Positions 50,236-63,354 of a stretch of 64,000 bases of DNA are shown here, piece by piece; position 1 is the stretch's first letter; each line of letters starts with the position of its first letter. Source of the stretch: Lineus longissimus (Eukaryota; Nemertea; Pilidiophora; Heteronemertea; Lineidae); contig NC_088318.1 of the NCBI RefSeq assembly GCF_910592395.1, positions 2,046,001 to 2,110,000 of the forward strand, written 5' to 3'. A program made the position numbers and the translations under genes. The notes under the pieces were generated by a model, which did not search any database, was not told where the DNA came from, and worked only from the letters and a program-made list of their open reading frames with translations.

Positions 50236-53200
50236 TGATGTTTCGATGACATGTGCTCATTCTCAGCATCCCCCGGTACCTGGTCAATATTGGCGTCGGT
50301 GACAGGATCATCGTCAGTGTCAATACGACTGTCGGCATTTCACGATCGCGTTTGACAGATTTTGAAATAAATGCGATGCAGCGTAATGAGCATTGGTCCC
50401 AGTTGAAATGGTAAACATAGGGATGTTGGATCGATGTATAGAAAGGCAGGAATTGGGTGCGAAAGATTGGACATGCCTGTTTTCTTGCTGATGGATTCAG
50501 ACTGCTGGCAAGATTGGCGAAGATGTACGTGCTTCATTAAATGTTATTGTTGGTCTCCTGGTGGCTGTGCAGCTTGAAAAGGTGTCTTAGGTTTTGAACG
50601 TTGGTTGATTCTATAGATGGATACCAGATACCCTGAACCTTTTCCCATGAGAATCAAATTCTATATGGATATCATTTAAGATGTTTAAAGGAAAAAACAG
50701 CAGCAATATAATTCTGAGGTATCAGCTGTAGGTATTACTGTGATCTTCTTCTGAAGCTGAAAGATCTCTCCAATATGAATGTATGTCATCCTCTCAAACT
50801 CTTCAATTCAATTCAAGTGCTGCCAAGCATTTTGAAATTATCCATTGAAAATTCAAGGTGCACGTGGATGCTGTTTGCTTTCCTTAATGGGGCTTCTAAA
50901 GGCCGAATGTACTTTTACACATCCATTGAACGCAATATTTTGATCGCTGGTGTTTGGCACATGTGTTCTGTTCATATTTTAAGAGAAATGGATGTAGACA
51001 CTCAAATTTTAATATATTTCCCTGCACTTTGTGACGGTCAAGAACTGAAGAAGTTTATAGTCCTCGAAGTTGGAAAGTAAGCTGCCATAATTGATGATCA
51101 TTTCATGTTAAAATCAAAATATTGTTTAAAATTTTTGAAAACCAAACCATCACCACCACAGGTTGTCTTTTGTTCAGCACTGTTCACTTCACTTGTTTGA
51201 TAGGTATCGTGTTCCTGGTTTCTCACCATTTCATTGTTGCGGGAATTGCGTATTTGAGCGACAGGTGTCGAAGTGTAATCCTACAGTGTCATTAAGGTTT
51301 GGCGAGAGTTGGTCCGCCCCTTGGGAAAACTGCCTAGACAAAGATGTTGGTTTGAATTGAATAAGGGATAGCTTGCTTGACTTGTGGAGAATGAATTTCA
51401 TGGCACTTAAAATCTGTCTTGTCCTGTTAATGGTGGCATTTCTGACTTTGCACTATTCAGTTAGGCCTAAGGGCTGTTGGTAAATTTTCATTTAAAGGAT
51501 TCAGTACCACAAATCCACCCAGGCCGAATCTCTGTTACAACGAAACATGGCATTGTTTTTGTTTCATTTTGTTGTTGTGCACACCACATTCTTCAGAAGG
51601 CAAGAACAAGAACAAAGTGGTCAGTTTTATGAAATATCATCTAAATTTATGTCTAGTGATTACATCATGCCGGCTGAAGGAGCAGAGAATGAATGATGAT
51701 GTCACAATGCCCTCATTTCAGTTTGTTTTGATCGGAATTAATATCATTGTTATTCCGTGCAGACTTGATCCCGATGATTCACGCTTCTTAATCTCACAGA
51801 AAATCACCTGATATTAAGGGCTATTCTCAGATCCAGCCTGGATGATTTTAGGCGCGTGGATGAAAACTTGGTTGGTGAGACGATTATTTCTTGAGCTGAA
51901 AAATCCCCCACTTCTTGAACTTTATTCATAGTTGTGTTAAACGAAAAAACTCGTTTCTGAATTTCTCAGATCCCGCGGTAATTGGGTGCCACCACGCTAC
52001 TATACCCCTTGGCTTCCCATTGTTGTAAAGTCACATATGTCAACCTGATCACTTTCCATCGTGTACTTTCACAATCACCCCAGAGGGAGCAGTTTAATTT
52101 TTTGTCCACCTCTAAAACTTATTCTCTTTTGAATTATCTGACCTGATGGTCGGTAAGGAAGCCACATTGTTCAAGTCACATATGCGTGTGACAGCTTCTG
52201 TCGCGTTAATTACACTTAGAGTTAATCGCACAGGTGGGATGAGGATTAACGAACATCACTAATTACCAGATAATGATGAAATTGTCCTCAAGATGCCTGT
52301 GATATCTCCTGTTAATTCGCTACCACTGATGACACTAATACATCATTGTCTTCTGCGGGGTCGCACATGACAATATTGCGCTAGAAAACTTTATCCCCAT
52401 TCTTCAATGATATTTTTCATTGTTTTCTCGGGATTGCGCTCAGCAATATTGTGTCAGGAGTCTTCATCTGTCGTCCATGACAAAGTTCTCCGCAATCGTT
52501 TGACATTGGCTTGTTGTGCTTAAGCATGGCCCGGGGCCTGATCCGATCACTGGTAAGCACCGTGGTACTCGTGTTGTTCAAACGACGACGTGTCCTTGGG
52601 CAAAGACAAAACAAAAGCATTACTGACTTCAATGTTTGGAGAGTTCTCTAATTTCCTCTCGTACATGATGACGATCTCAATCCAGCCTTTCGTCCCGCTA
52701 TTTACAAATTGGCCGCAGCCATCTTGTGTTTGCTAATCCTGTTTTTGGTAAAGGACCTCAAATTTACCGAACTTCTTAGCCCATGGTGGCTTTCCAGTGA
52801 TCCGCCTTTAATAGCATTGCTAGCGATGTGCGATGCTACGTTGTGCTGAGTCAGCGCTTTCCCGGTTATTGGCAGGATGCGTTGATGTCTCAATTGATTT
52901 GTTAGCTGTGTGTGTGTCAGTGTTATGCGATACTACTTGTTTGTTGAGTTCCGAGATCCTGGTTTTTGCGCCACAATTGTTTTAGAAAAACTTTGGTCAT
53001 GAGATAATATTGGCATTGGAGGGTAGTGTTGGTAGAACGTCTTGAAGCCGATCTAGCTGTTCTTTCTCCAGTGGGTTATTTGGTTTTCAAAACAGCGTTA
53101 TCCAGCTTTGAAATTTGATTTCGTTCTCTGTACTATTTTGTCTACTAGTATGATGAAATAGTGTGTGGGACCACAGAAATTAAGTAACCTTGAGACGGCA

Positions 53201-53247
53201 AATGAAAGCAAAATACAAACAAATGAAAATTCCTAACTCCTCCACAG

Positions 53248-53592
53248 AGCACATGGCCAAAGACTTGACAGAATTTGTGGCATGTGCCAGGGCCTCCACA
53301 CCCTCACCCTCCTGGCTCCGCTTCTGGTGGTCAGACCCCACGGAACAAAAACAGACCCTATCACCCCATCTCGCCTCAAGGAGCTCAAGATTATACCCCA
53401 GCGTGTGCCAACACCTTTTGACAATCCGACCCTGATCCGGCCATTCCAGAGTAATTTAATGCTTTTCACTGACGACCCTCCCTCACCCATTAACTCGGCA
53501 CGTTCCCCATCTGCCAGCTCAGCTGTCCCCCTACTGGGACCAAGTGACACTTGTTCTTGGGTCCTGTCGGTCGTTTTCTTATCGGATGACAG
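53248..53592 (+). CDS. Candidate exon of an unrecognised gene
   Basis: A good acceptor (CCTCCACAG ending 53247) opens a frame running to 53605. A possible donor (ACAG then GTGG) follows at 53592. The peptide includes PITPSRLKELKIIPQRVP and a serine/proline-rich part DDPPSPINSARSPSAS, and the region is markedly more GC-rich than its surroundings. A second frame (EHMAKDLTEFVACARAST...) is also open through the first half, so the true frame is uncertain. No family was recognised and no neighbouring exon could be joined. It may be an exon of a gene lying in the desert, or a chance open frame. Confidence 0.27.
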
Positions 53593-53605
53593 GTGGTTAC
53601 TCTGA

Positions 53606-56600
53606 AGGATTTGCTGTTAGACCTGGTACACTCTTTTCTTAAATTATCAAGTGGGTTTTGTAGTTTCCCTGATGTTGAATATCTTTCTGAGTTTTATATT
53701 GGCCACTGTTTCATGAATAGTCTCTTGTGCATCCTTCAGTCCTTCAGTGAAACAGGCTGGCCAGCTCGGGCTATGCAAAATATAAGAAGCAGGAAGACCG
53801 GGGGGGGGGGGGTAAAAGAAGATACCATGGTAGAAGTCTACTGCTGCATTTAGGAGCCTGAGCATCATGATCCTAACCCCTATTATATACTGTGGGTCCG
53901 ACTTTACCAAAACCTTTTACCTGTCCAACCTTGATTAATACCATATATAATATTGCCATTTCCGACTGTCTAAATTAGGAACTGAAGGAAAATTTGCCTA
54001 AACTCCCCACTTTTCGAGATTATGCTGAGTCATCAAATTTTGTCACGGACGTTTGTCAACACATTTCTTCTGCTGTTTTCTCAAACCCATTGAGTTCCCC
54101 TAATGTCATCATGTCCCCAACATTTCTTCAATGCGATATTTTCAGATCTAATTAACAAGTGCCTCTCATCTTCTATTCATGCACCTAAGCTGTGTGATTA
54201 AACTTTTGAACTTTTAGACAATGTTTTCGTTGGAGTGGATTTAACTTGAACAATGGCTTGAGCACTTGTAACTGTTTCTCAGTAATGGGATCTTGGGGCC
54301 ATCTTTTGTCTTTATTTTGTCCTGAATCAGACAGGCGTTTTGATAGGGCTCATTTCTCCTGAGAAGCTGATGATGGTTTTGAAAACGTGGCTGGGGATGG
54401 GGATGGGGAGGGGGAATCATCACTTGGTATGTCATTTCAACTTGTTAATCGTTGAATTAGCCAGCAGGTGTTATTTTTTGGACAAATTTCAAGCTTGGAG
54501 TGGTTTTCTTTCCTTTCCTGTTGATATCAGAAAAAATGGCCGATTTGGCTTTTTCTTGAACAGACCAACGTAAAGAATAGCCAAGAGATTAAATGGAAGA
54601 AATCTTAGAGATTTGACTTAAACCTCCTAGAGATGAAACATTAGTTACTAAAACTGGTGATCTGGTTACTATCATTCAAATTTTGCTTCCTTCTCGGATG
54701 TCCACAGCGATGCCGCTTTCTATCAAACAGCTCCATATCTCGGGCTACCGAAATTAATTGTTCAATTTTTGAATCCCAATGACTCATCGAGGGATTTTCT
54801 TTATTGGAAGCAGCCATTTGAGAAATACACATGTAAATTAAATTGAAAAACTCTATCTCTGTAATGAGATTCATGAGAAAAATTTCCACGATCAGATCAT
54901 GGACGATGGATGTTCGACTGTGGCAAGCCCATATCTGTCAATTGTCTACCAAAATGAAAAATTCTACCCGTGATGTTTAATTAGAGAATTTTGTAATTAG
55001 GTTAGGGGTCAAATAGTTTAATGACACCTGCCTGAACCACCTGCTGGTAGAATTTGAGACAATGGCCTGGACGCCTCCCGAGAAGGATGACAGAATTTGA
55101 TGAATCATCGCTGTCTTGCACCCATTGTTCTGCCGAGAAGTGTAATTATGTTGTTGGAGTGTCTTCCAAGATGAGAGCGAAACTCGTCAACGGGCGTTGG
55201 AACCCGAGACGTGCTTGATTAGCTACGAGTGGAATGATGTTGGAATCATCGTGGCTTCTTTCCCAGGCGACGTTCTGATGGAAGAATTGCGGGAGTTTGT
55301 GTTGCATGCATGGAGTAATTGTCGTCTGTGTGTATTTGTAAAGGTTGATTACTGTCAATGTAACGGACTTCAGATATGAAGCGTACACTCAGTGTTTAAA
55401 ACTAAACAATGTTCTTCTGTAAAATTTTAAAAAGTATGGTGAATCAACTATTAGTGTCAAAGCCTGACATCAAATTAAGATCCAACCTAGAATTAAATAA
55501 TTCTCATCTGAACTTGGAATCTTGTCAGTTATTCATTAGATCATGCACAGCCGATACCTATCACTGGGGTTGGAATTGTCATTGTTCCGTGACAGGACTC
55601 ACAGAATTAGTTTCTTCAATTTTTATCAGAATTGAAAATTTCTCCAGATTTGATTTGTTTGCCTCACAGCCAATTCCAAAACAATAGTGATAGAAATGTT
55701 AGAACAGGTTTTCCCTTTTTTGAAATGAAATAGTTGCCTGCCCTTTTTGATTGCCCCACATAGCACTGGGCCTTTCGATTACGATGTTGAAAACACATAA
55801 TTATTTTGTGATCTATTATCTCGAAGTTGAGGATCTAAAGTTATGAGCAAATAAGTTCCAATGACAGTTGTTATTAATCATTCAATTTGTGTGTATAATT
55901 AGCGAGTTGATATGATGTTTTGACGGTAGTATGTGTCATGGATATCCACAGGGAGTTGCCTAATTCAACACCCTGTCAATGCCAGTCTCTACTAATATCG
56001 TAAACAGGGCATTAGAGTTTTAAATGGGATTGAAGCTGGGAATGACATTGAGGGTGAGAGCGATCTGTTATTTCAAATTTCGTGGTTAGTTTTAAAGATT
56101 TTTCTGAAGTCAGGAGGGGGAGGGAGCTTGGGAAGGGAGGCGCCGTCTTGGATCAGTACCTGGATGGTTTGAGAAATCAACAAGGTGACGACTGAACTAA
56201 CCGCACTATAGGTTCGTGCAAAATTAGCATTCATGGTCTTGGAATGTGAAAAAGAGTGGAAAATTAACAACACTTCAATTTTTGCTTGATTAGTAAAAAA
56301 TCAACGTGGGTTTGAGAGATTTTTCAGTTCATAAGTAAAATTATTGTAAAATTATTGTAAAATTGAGAAAAAGTTGTTTATCAATCATCTGAGAGTTTTA
56401 AAATTGTACAAATTATGCAATTCCGAATCGTTGTTTTGTAACTATTGTTGTCAGAGAGAACTTTGTTGTTTTGATTGATAAATTATCGATGATGCCAACC
56501 ATGGCGATTCAATTTGAAATTTCAGTCAGCGCGTTTAAAACGTCCAGAAGCAGATGTCGGTAGCGATGGTGCATGAAGGATGAGCGGGTTCCTTGGTGAG

Positions 56601-57807
56601 CTTGATTAGGACGAATGACTCACAGCCTCGTGTCGTCTTCATTCTTTTGTTCTCCGGCGATCGTGTGTCATACCGTCGATGATAAGTGTTTGGAAATTTC
56701 ATGAAGTGGAAGACAAACGGTTGACGGGGCCGTGTCGTCATCCCCTGATATTATTCCCCTGTATCGGCATTGTCTGCGGTGGCTTTGGAGGCTGGCGTTT
56801 CCCAGCGACCGTATTATCATTTGGCTCTTGATCAGATATGTTGTAATTGGAACTGCATGTGATCTATGGTCGTTTTATGACTTGCTCATCAATTTGACTT
56901 GCGAGAGAATGGCCAGTGAAAGGTTTGATGACCTGATGACCAATGCTGGACAGATTCTCGAACTCTGATGGAATGATATTGATAAATCCAGACTGCGTTG
57001 TTGGATTGTTAGATGTAATAACTTTTCTTGGTCTCCTTTGTTTCTCATCTCTCAGTAATTATTGACGGCAATAAAATTGATCATTCTTGAGTGTTGAAGT
57101 CACATTGTCTGATTAAAAGTGACGTTTTCGCTTGAACTGCTGCACGATAGAAAAAGTGGGCCCGACAGCTTTTACTTTGTCATTATTTGTTCTGTTGTGC
57201 TATCATTCTCTCCAACTGAAACTTAGATAGCATCATGTCAACATCTTCAACATGCCATAAAAATAACATAAAACCTAGTAAAAGTATCTAACTCTAGTCT
57301 TTCCGATGTTTCCCCCTCCCCTTCCCCAACTGCTGATTAAACACTAAACCTTTGGGAGGAGGAAAATCTTTTAGCTTTTCATCATTCACATTGTTGTATT
57401 TTGTCTTTGTCTCCCAAATAAAAAGAACACATCAATCTCACTTAATCCCTTCGTAAAAAATATGCACTCCTAATGAAGGCGATCTGACCTGGTAGTAGTT
57501 GATCACGTAGTCAGGCTGCAGCATTAAATGATTACTGGCCATTAGGTTAGTCAGAAGGTTAGATGACTCTTAATCCCCTCTCCATCCCGATCATTGTCAG
57601 ATGCAGTCCAGTTGCAGATGTTTTCTCTTGCCTCTCTGTTTTGGAATGGTTTGTTGGTCTTGCCTATCCCTGCTTGTATTCCTTGCTAAATATGTGGTCC
57701 TATGATGGCTGATCTGACCTGCTGGTTGAAAAAGGCAAGGCCACATTTCGATATAAAGATGAGCCAGAGCCATTATGATTTTGAGGCAAAGTGGAAATAA
57801 CAGCCTG
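53606..57807. other. No gene recognised
   Basis: AT-rich sequence with short shadow frames only. A 13-base G run lies at about 53810-53822. Confidence 0.4.
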
Positions 57808-57810
57808 TTA

Positions 57811-57983
57811 GGCTGACGTTACATAGGCCTCATTCGTTCACTTCCCACATGTCACGTTCCAGCTTTACTTAACGTTCCTCGGTGAATGCACGGCCTTGTG
57901 GCATGCATTCAGTGAGGAACGAACGCATTAAGGGGAACGTGACATGTGGGAAGTGAACGAATGAGGCCTATGTAACGTCAGCC
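57811..57983. mobile_element. PIF/Harbinger-like MITE with 51-bp perfect inverted arms
   Basis: The window 57810-57860 is the exact reverse complement of 57934-57984, 51 bp without a mismatch. The element itself starts GGCTGACGTT and ends AACGTCAGCC and is flanked by TTA on both sides (57808-57810 and 57984-57986), the TWA target type of PIF/Harbinger transposases. A second, inner pair of arms (around CGTTCCTC...GAATGC) makes nearly the whole 173 bp self-complementary. It has no coding capacity and must have been moved by a transposase encoded elsewhere. The intact arms suggest recent insertion. Confidence 0.9.
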
Positions 57984-57986
57984 TTA

Positions 57987-60187
57987 GGAATGCGCTTTGC
58001 TGAATGCAATGCTGGACTAGTCTTGTCTGAAAATTGCATCTTTCCTGTCTCAGGGCAGGGGGATGGACAGTCATCCTTCCCTCAAGTTAACTTCATAGCA
58101 ATGCGGCTGCAGAATTAGAAACTGTCACTTATTTTTGTCCTAGTGTCCAGGTCCTGAAGACTATGGGCAGAGATTTTGGATGCACGATCTCTACAATGTC
58201 ATGGCCCATCCCATTGTCAGTGTATACTACTTGGCCTCTTGTTTGATTCTTGGTATCTCATTGACTGGCGACAGTCGGTGTCATCATCTCCATTGAAGTG
58301 CGATGGATTCCGCATATCATCGCAGTTACATGTAATATTGTCATCTTCCTAAGACAATAACTTCTCGGAGTGTTTATCATTGCATATGACAATAGTTCAA
58401 ATAGCTAGGTTTATGCATTCAAGATATTTGATCAAAGTCATCAGTGGATGTTCTCGGAATTGTGGCGGTAGATGGAATGCACCAAACAACCCTGGGTTGG
58501 ATGTGGATGTAAAAGAAAGAAATTTGTCTCTTTTGCCGTTTTTGTCGCAATTTTATATTTCATCAGTCCGTGGTTTGTATTTCAAGTTCACCAGTCCCTG
58601 TTGAGTGTTTTCTTTCATTCGATTCCAACCAGAATTAGAAAGGAAATTCCCCTTCTTCTACCATAACAATCGCATGTGGCATTGGTAATGCGTGCAGGGT
58701 ATTTTTAATCCCGATAAGATTCCCCTGTGTCAGTCTAGCCAGAGCGCCTCTGATGTAATTTCAACTGTGTGCAGCAAGGTTTGAAATCAGACTCTCTCGA
58801 GTCAGGAAATATGACACGGAATCATTGTTTGCAGCAGTTAATTTTTTGCCGGGATAAACCCTGGCGGTTCAGCGTGGTCCCCCTGACACATGGCGACATT
58901 GGCGGTATCCTGAGTCTGACGCGAGCGTGGAAACGAATCTGTTACTCAGGCTTAGTCACTGCAATCGAACCATGAGATAATCGCCACAAAACGATTCCTC
59001 AAAACGTACAAACGATTACCTCCTTGAGACTAAACCGATATTGGTGAATTAATAAATCATTGCCAGGCGCAAGATTTCATGAGTTTAGAAACTATTATTC
59101 CTTCCTTACGAAATCGTTAATCTTGGCCGATGCAGTTTCTGTGTTTGTTTGTGATATTTGTTAAAAAAGTCGATGGTGTTTGCCGATATCATATTGAGCA
59201 TTGTCCGGCACCAGTTTGTCTGGCTTCAAGGACTTGGTACACAAACTCAGCGTGAAGAGCGTGTATCTTTATCACTTTACAAGTAATTATCATCACTTTC
59301 AATTCGAAAGAAACACGTTCTTAAAAATATGCAACCGCGTCACGTGAGTTTTTGACTGCATTGATACACTAACTTAGTATTTTTTTGGGAGGGGTGTTCG
59401 ATTTATGTGGGCAATTTCTTTAAAAAGTAGAAAAGAAAAGGTTTTGCTCAAACGAAACCGTGTTAGACAATTTCTGATCTCATCTATGGCTTAGTCATGT
59501 TTGATGTTTATATTAAGTTTGTGGAAGTTTATTTTGACAGTGAGACATTAAATTACATCTCTCAAGACGCATTAAAAATATGGTTAATTATAGTTCACTG
59601 TCATTATCAATACGAGAAGCTGCGCAGAGGAGCTGATTAATATTGTCATTGTTTATCTTTTAAAACTGATGAACAAAACAAGAGAGCCAAGTCCTTGTGT
59701 TGGTATTATACTCAACCAGAGGACAATTCTGTGCTCCTCGACATGGCTCTTATTATAATACATGTATATACCTTTTGATAGCTTTGCCATCACTTTCTAA
59801 TAGATCAAGTACTTCTGACTGGACATGGTGATTTACACTGTATTTACATTCATCATGTTCTTGCTGACACATGCATGATTACGTGTAACGTCTTATTCAG
59901 CGGTGACGGGTGGCAGTGGGTTATCGACAAGTGCAACGTCACACCCTTGAAGCGCATTACTAAGGATGTATCACTTCATGAGTACCTTCAAACTCATCGC
60001 TGATGATGCAATGATATAAATGAATGAATGAAGTCACTCATTAGCAAATAATCATGGCATATAAACATCAGAGGGGATGTGTTGATAGGACCCTTACTGC
60101 TTACACTGCTGATAGATATCTGTTTTGATTTTTTAAAGTTAGCCTTGTTGGTGTGTCCAAACTTTGATGCCAATAAATTTTGGAAGT
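57987..60187. other. No gene recognised
   Basis: Non-coding AT-rich sequence. A short imperfect inverted repeat around AGAGCCA at about 59690-59760 is the only structure noticed. Confidence 0.4.
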
Positions 60188-60420
60188 GACTACTTGGCAA
60201 GCCCGACTTACCAAACAGCGACTTTTTCTTGTCCTGAATGGAAAGCCGAACTCATTAATATTAAAGTAAAGTCTCCAGCTCGCCAAACAGGGTAGATTTT
60301 TTACCTGTTTGGCAAGCCCGGCTGGCCGAACAGGGTGGCTTTTTAGTGCTGTTTGGCAAGCGGCTCTCCAAACAGGACAAAAAAAGATGCCTGTTCGGCG
60401 AGCGGCTTGCCAAATAGACC
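60188..60420. repeat. Cluster of small hairpins built from a CTGTTTGGCAAGC unit
   Basis: The unit CTGTTYGGCRAGC, or its complement, appears at least six times in alternating orientation, so adjacent copies pair as short hairpins (for example 60282-60312). Spacers are T-rich (TTTTTTAC, CTTTTTAG) or A-rich (ACAAAAAAAG). The open frames here are products of the repeat and not genes. Its origin is unknown; it may be a nested foldback. Confidence 0.65.
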
Positions 60421-62387
60421 CGGCCATAAATTTTACTCTTTTCTTTATGAATCACAGTGGCTTAGATTTGCATCTTAACAAAGGAATTGTATCAGATAGG
60501 TGTCGAGGCATGATATTCATCTGACAGCCTTCCTCAGAGGTCGTGTTTAGATTGATGGAAACTTCTTCCGGGTATTTCATGATAGCCCAATAAACCGTCA
60601 GCCAGTCGCATCCATTTCAATTAAAACAGGTGTGATGTACAGGTATTTATGCCCGCGATCTCAAGACAAAATGCCTCGGCGACACGTCACGCTGTCACCG
60701 CATGCCGTCGTCGTCGCGACGTTCCGATGACTCATATCACCTGGACTCATCAGCGAAGTCTGTGCCATAATCACCACAGCTCAAACACGACATATTTCAT
60801 TCTCGGCGAATTATTCAAATCATGGCCTTAAGTAGATTTTGTCTCATCCCGTTTATTAAATTTGCTAAACATAGTTTGCGTCGTGACTATGTTATGTAAT
60901 CATTCGCACTACTCGCATCTTTTGTGGCTTCGTTTGCAGTATTGGCTCCGATTTGTCACAAATCCCGCTCTCGTCCATAATGAGATATTGTCGTTAGTAA
61001 TCAAATCACAGGATGAGTTCACCATTTCTCAACTAATGGCCTCACGATTCTATGAAACGAAATGGGAATGGAAATTGCCACTTTTGAAACAAAAATTCGC
61101 GGAACATAGTTTGGAAGCGGGACGTCATCTCCAAGCCACCTTTGATATATTAGGAAAAGGATTCCCGTGGCGACTTAGCACTGGCAGCCTTTCCTGGTTT
61201 GTCTGTGTCAACTGTCACCTGAGTTAAGCGCCTGTAACCCCTCTTTCAAATGCTTCAACCTTTCGATGTACGCAAACTGATTTGAAAATGTGTCCGATAA
61301 TGTCAATTGATGAATCGTCCATGCCAAGTGATCGTCACACCAAACATCAAAGGAGACGTGTGACCGTTCGAACCAAGCTCAGAGATTGGACACCTAATGG
61401 ACACTCAATGCTTTGATGCAATTCTCAAACCAGGCAACTGTAAAATCGGCCAATTCCTTGAATTGATCGCCGACTAGGCATCGGAGAAAGTATGCCACAG
61501 TTAGTGGATGCTGTCACAGATATGTCATCGTTGAATTGTACCTGCAAAATTCACACCATTTCTATGACTTCAAATAGACGCTGTTGCTCGAGAAATATGT
61601 TTGTGCACACAAGTTTTACAGGGTGGAGTCCATACTTGTTTTGCTTCATTTCCCTGAACTTGGTTGAAAGTTAGCGACAGAACACGCAAATATTCCTTTT
61701 GCTGATCCAAACTGATTCTTACTGCCCGACAGATGTGGGGGATGGAAGCTTATAATCACTCAACACCCAGAGGTACCAGGGCATTTTAAACCCTAACACC
61801 CTGCCGTGAAAGAGCCTTATGGCCCTCTCCTACACATAAAAAACATTGACACCAAGAATGGGGGTTGGCATAAAACATTGTAAAACTACGGTTGCTTGAG
61901 TGGGCCAATTGTCTGGTGCGAAAGTCGGACAATGGGTGAATTGAAAAGAACACTGGATGAACATCAGCCCAGTATTGCACAAACTGACTGCTGGAGCTAA
62001 TCAGCACCACCGAGCAATCATCAGACCTGTGAGCTCTAATTGAAGTTGACGCATGGCTGCGTTACAATATATACAGCTTTTGATTGCTAGCTGTGTGATT
62101 TGTTGATTGTGCCTGTTGAAGACACAATGTGATGGCTGCACAATACGAAATCATAAATCAGTGGGAATTCTCCCCAGTGCAGCATCGCTCCACGCTCAGT
62201 GCGGGCGGCGTTTCGTGTTGTGTCATTTCGTAATTGAAAGTCTGGCATTGACACACACTTTATCTTAGTTTTATGGCTGCAGGTTCTTAAAGTTAATCAT
62301 CGCCCTGTGCTATGTCCCGAGGCAGATTCATGAGATTATATTTGGGTTTGTCTTGTTTCCATTGTGGTGGAAGTCCTCTGGTACCTT
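60421..62387. other. No gene recognised
   Basis: A 121-codon plus-strand frame (60862-61227) has no recognisable domain and no splice context. No repeats were noticed. Confidence 0.4.
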
Positions 62388-62639
62388 TCACTCCAATTGG
62401 TTGAAAGTGCCAAATTTGTCATGCATTGGTGGTGGACTTTGATTACGAGATCTTTTACTTCCTAATGGAGAACAGAAATGCTTGGCGTTTTCTTTGTCTT
62501 GGAGGGAGAGTTCATCTCCAGAGACATTTTGGAGGGAAATTTGCCTGAACTGGGTTGGAGGGATACAGGCAGGAGCTTGGGGGTCAAATTGGTGGTATTC
62601 AGGTGACAAAAGTACACATTTAAGGTGCTAGGTTATGTT
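62388..62639 (-). CDS. Candidate 3' exon of an unrecognised gene
   Basis: On the minus strand an acceptor-like CCTAG at 62640-62644 opens a frame of about 83 codons ending in TGA at 62388. The peptide is polar and disordered-looking, with NVSGDELSLQDKENAKHF and GSKRSRNQSPPPMHDKF. Composition resembles a regulatory protein tail more than random AT-rich sequence, but the polypyrimidine tract is weak, no upstream exon was joined and no family was recognised. Confidence 0.2.
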
Positions 62640-62659
62640 TGATTCTGTGATAAATCTAT

Positions 62660-62755
62660 TCCTACTATGAACACAAATAATTTCAATGTAGAGTAAGATA
62701 GGAGAAACCCCTATTGGCAACTTTGTGTAACTTAATCTGACCTACCAGGCTCCTG
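62660..62755. repeat. Dispersed repeat, copy B
   Basis: Contains GATAGGAGAAACCCCTATTG and AACTTAATCTGACC in the same order as the LARS2-intron copy at 16370-16455. The upstream strings CACAAATAATTTCAATGTA and CACGAATATTTTCATTGTA also align, so the homology covers at least 75 bp. Confidence 0.6.
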
Positions 62756-63354
62756 CCTAGAGTCTCCTTTGTAGATATTGTTGAGATGTAAACACTGCAA
62801 TTTCCACATCCGTGATGGAAGTCACCATCATTACTGATGAAGGGAAGATGAAAGGGGTCTTTGGTTTCCTCTTGACTGCACTTGGTGGTTCCGGCTAATT
62901 TGAGTTATCGCTGGATCTGTAAGACTACCAGAAGTCCACGATATCCTGAGTAATAGAAGCTATCTGTGTATTACATCAGTGATATCAACTGATGGTTATT
63001 ACGGAGAGAAACCTAGACAAGAACGGCATCAAAGTCAGGGACAAACGATCAAAGAACGAATTCTCTCAAAGATTTGAGATAGACAGATGCAGTTGCAAAT
63101 ATGGATGAGAGTTGAAAACAAGAAGACGAAAGATCATATCACCCATCTTAAAAGAATTTGTTTCCCCTAAAATCAAAATCCAGTGTCAGTGCTGAGATTG
63201 TCTTGGTTTCATTTGGTTCCTCTCGGCCAAATAAAAGTCACGCATTTCAGTTGTCTTTGGCGTCGTCTTGGAACTCACTGTCAGTATCAATACAGATGAC
63301 ACATCTGTCCGAGCGCCTCGGGACAAAAAGCGACCCGAAGATGATCTCAATTAA

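Larger units (their letters stand above)
44403..53247. other. Gene-poor stretch with old local duplications
   Basis: No conserved coding exon was recognised. Two diverged local duplications lie within it (45.25/45.61 kb and 49.96/50.13 kb). A start-codon context with a CCAAT box upstream occurs at about 47875 (peptide MAALDEKEELTG), but no partner exon could be joined to it. Confidence 0.4.

Noticed and set aside
60101-60455. Overlapping open frames with repeated CLASR/WRAAC-like peptides
   Set aside because: They are translations of the hairpin repeat cluster and carry no domain.
60862-61227. 121-codon plus-strand open frame
   Set aside because: No domain, no splice context, and a histidine/tryptophan-rich composition typical of chance frames.
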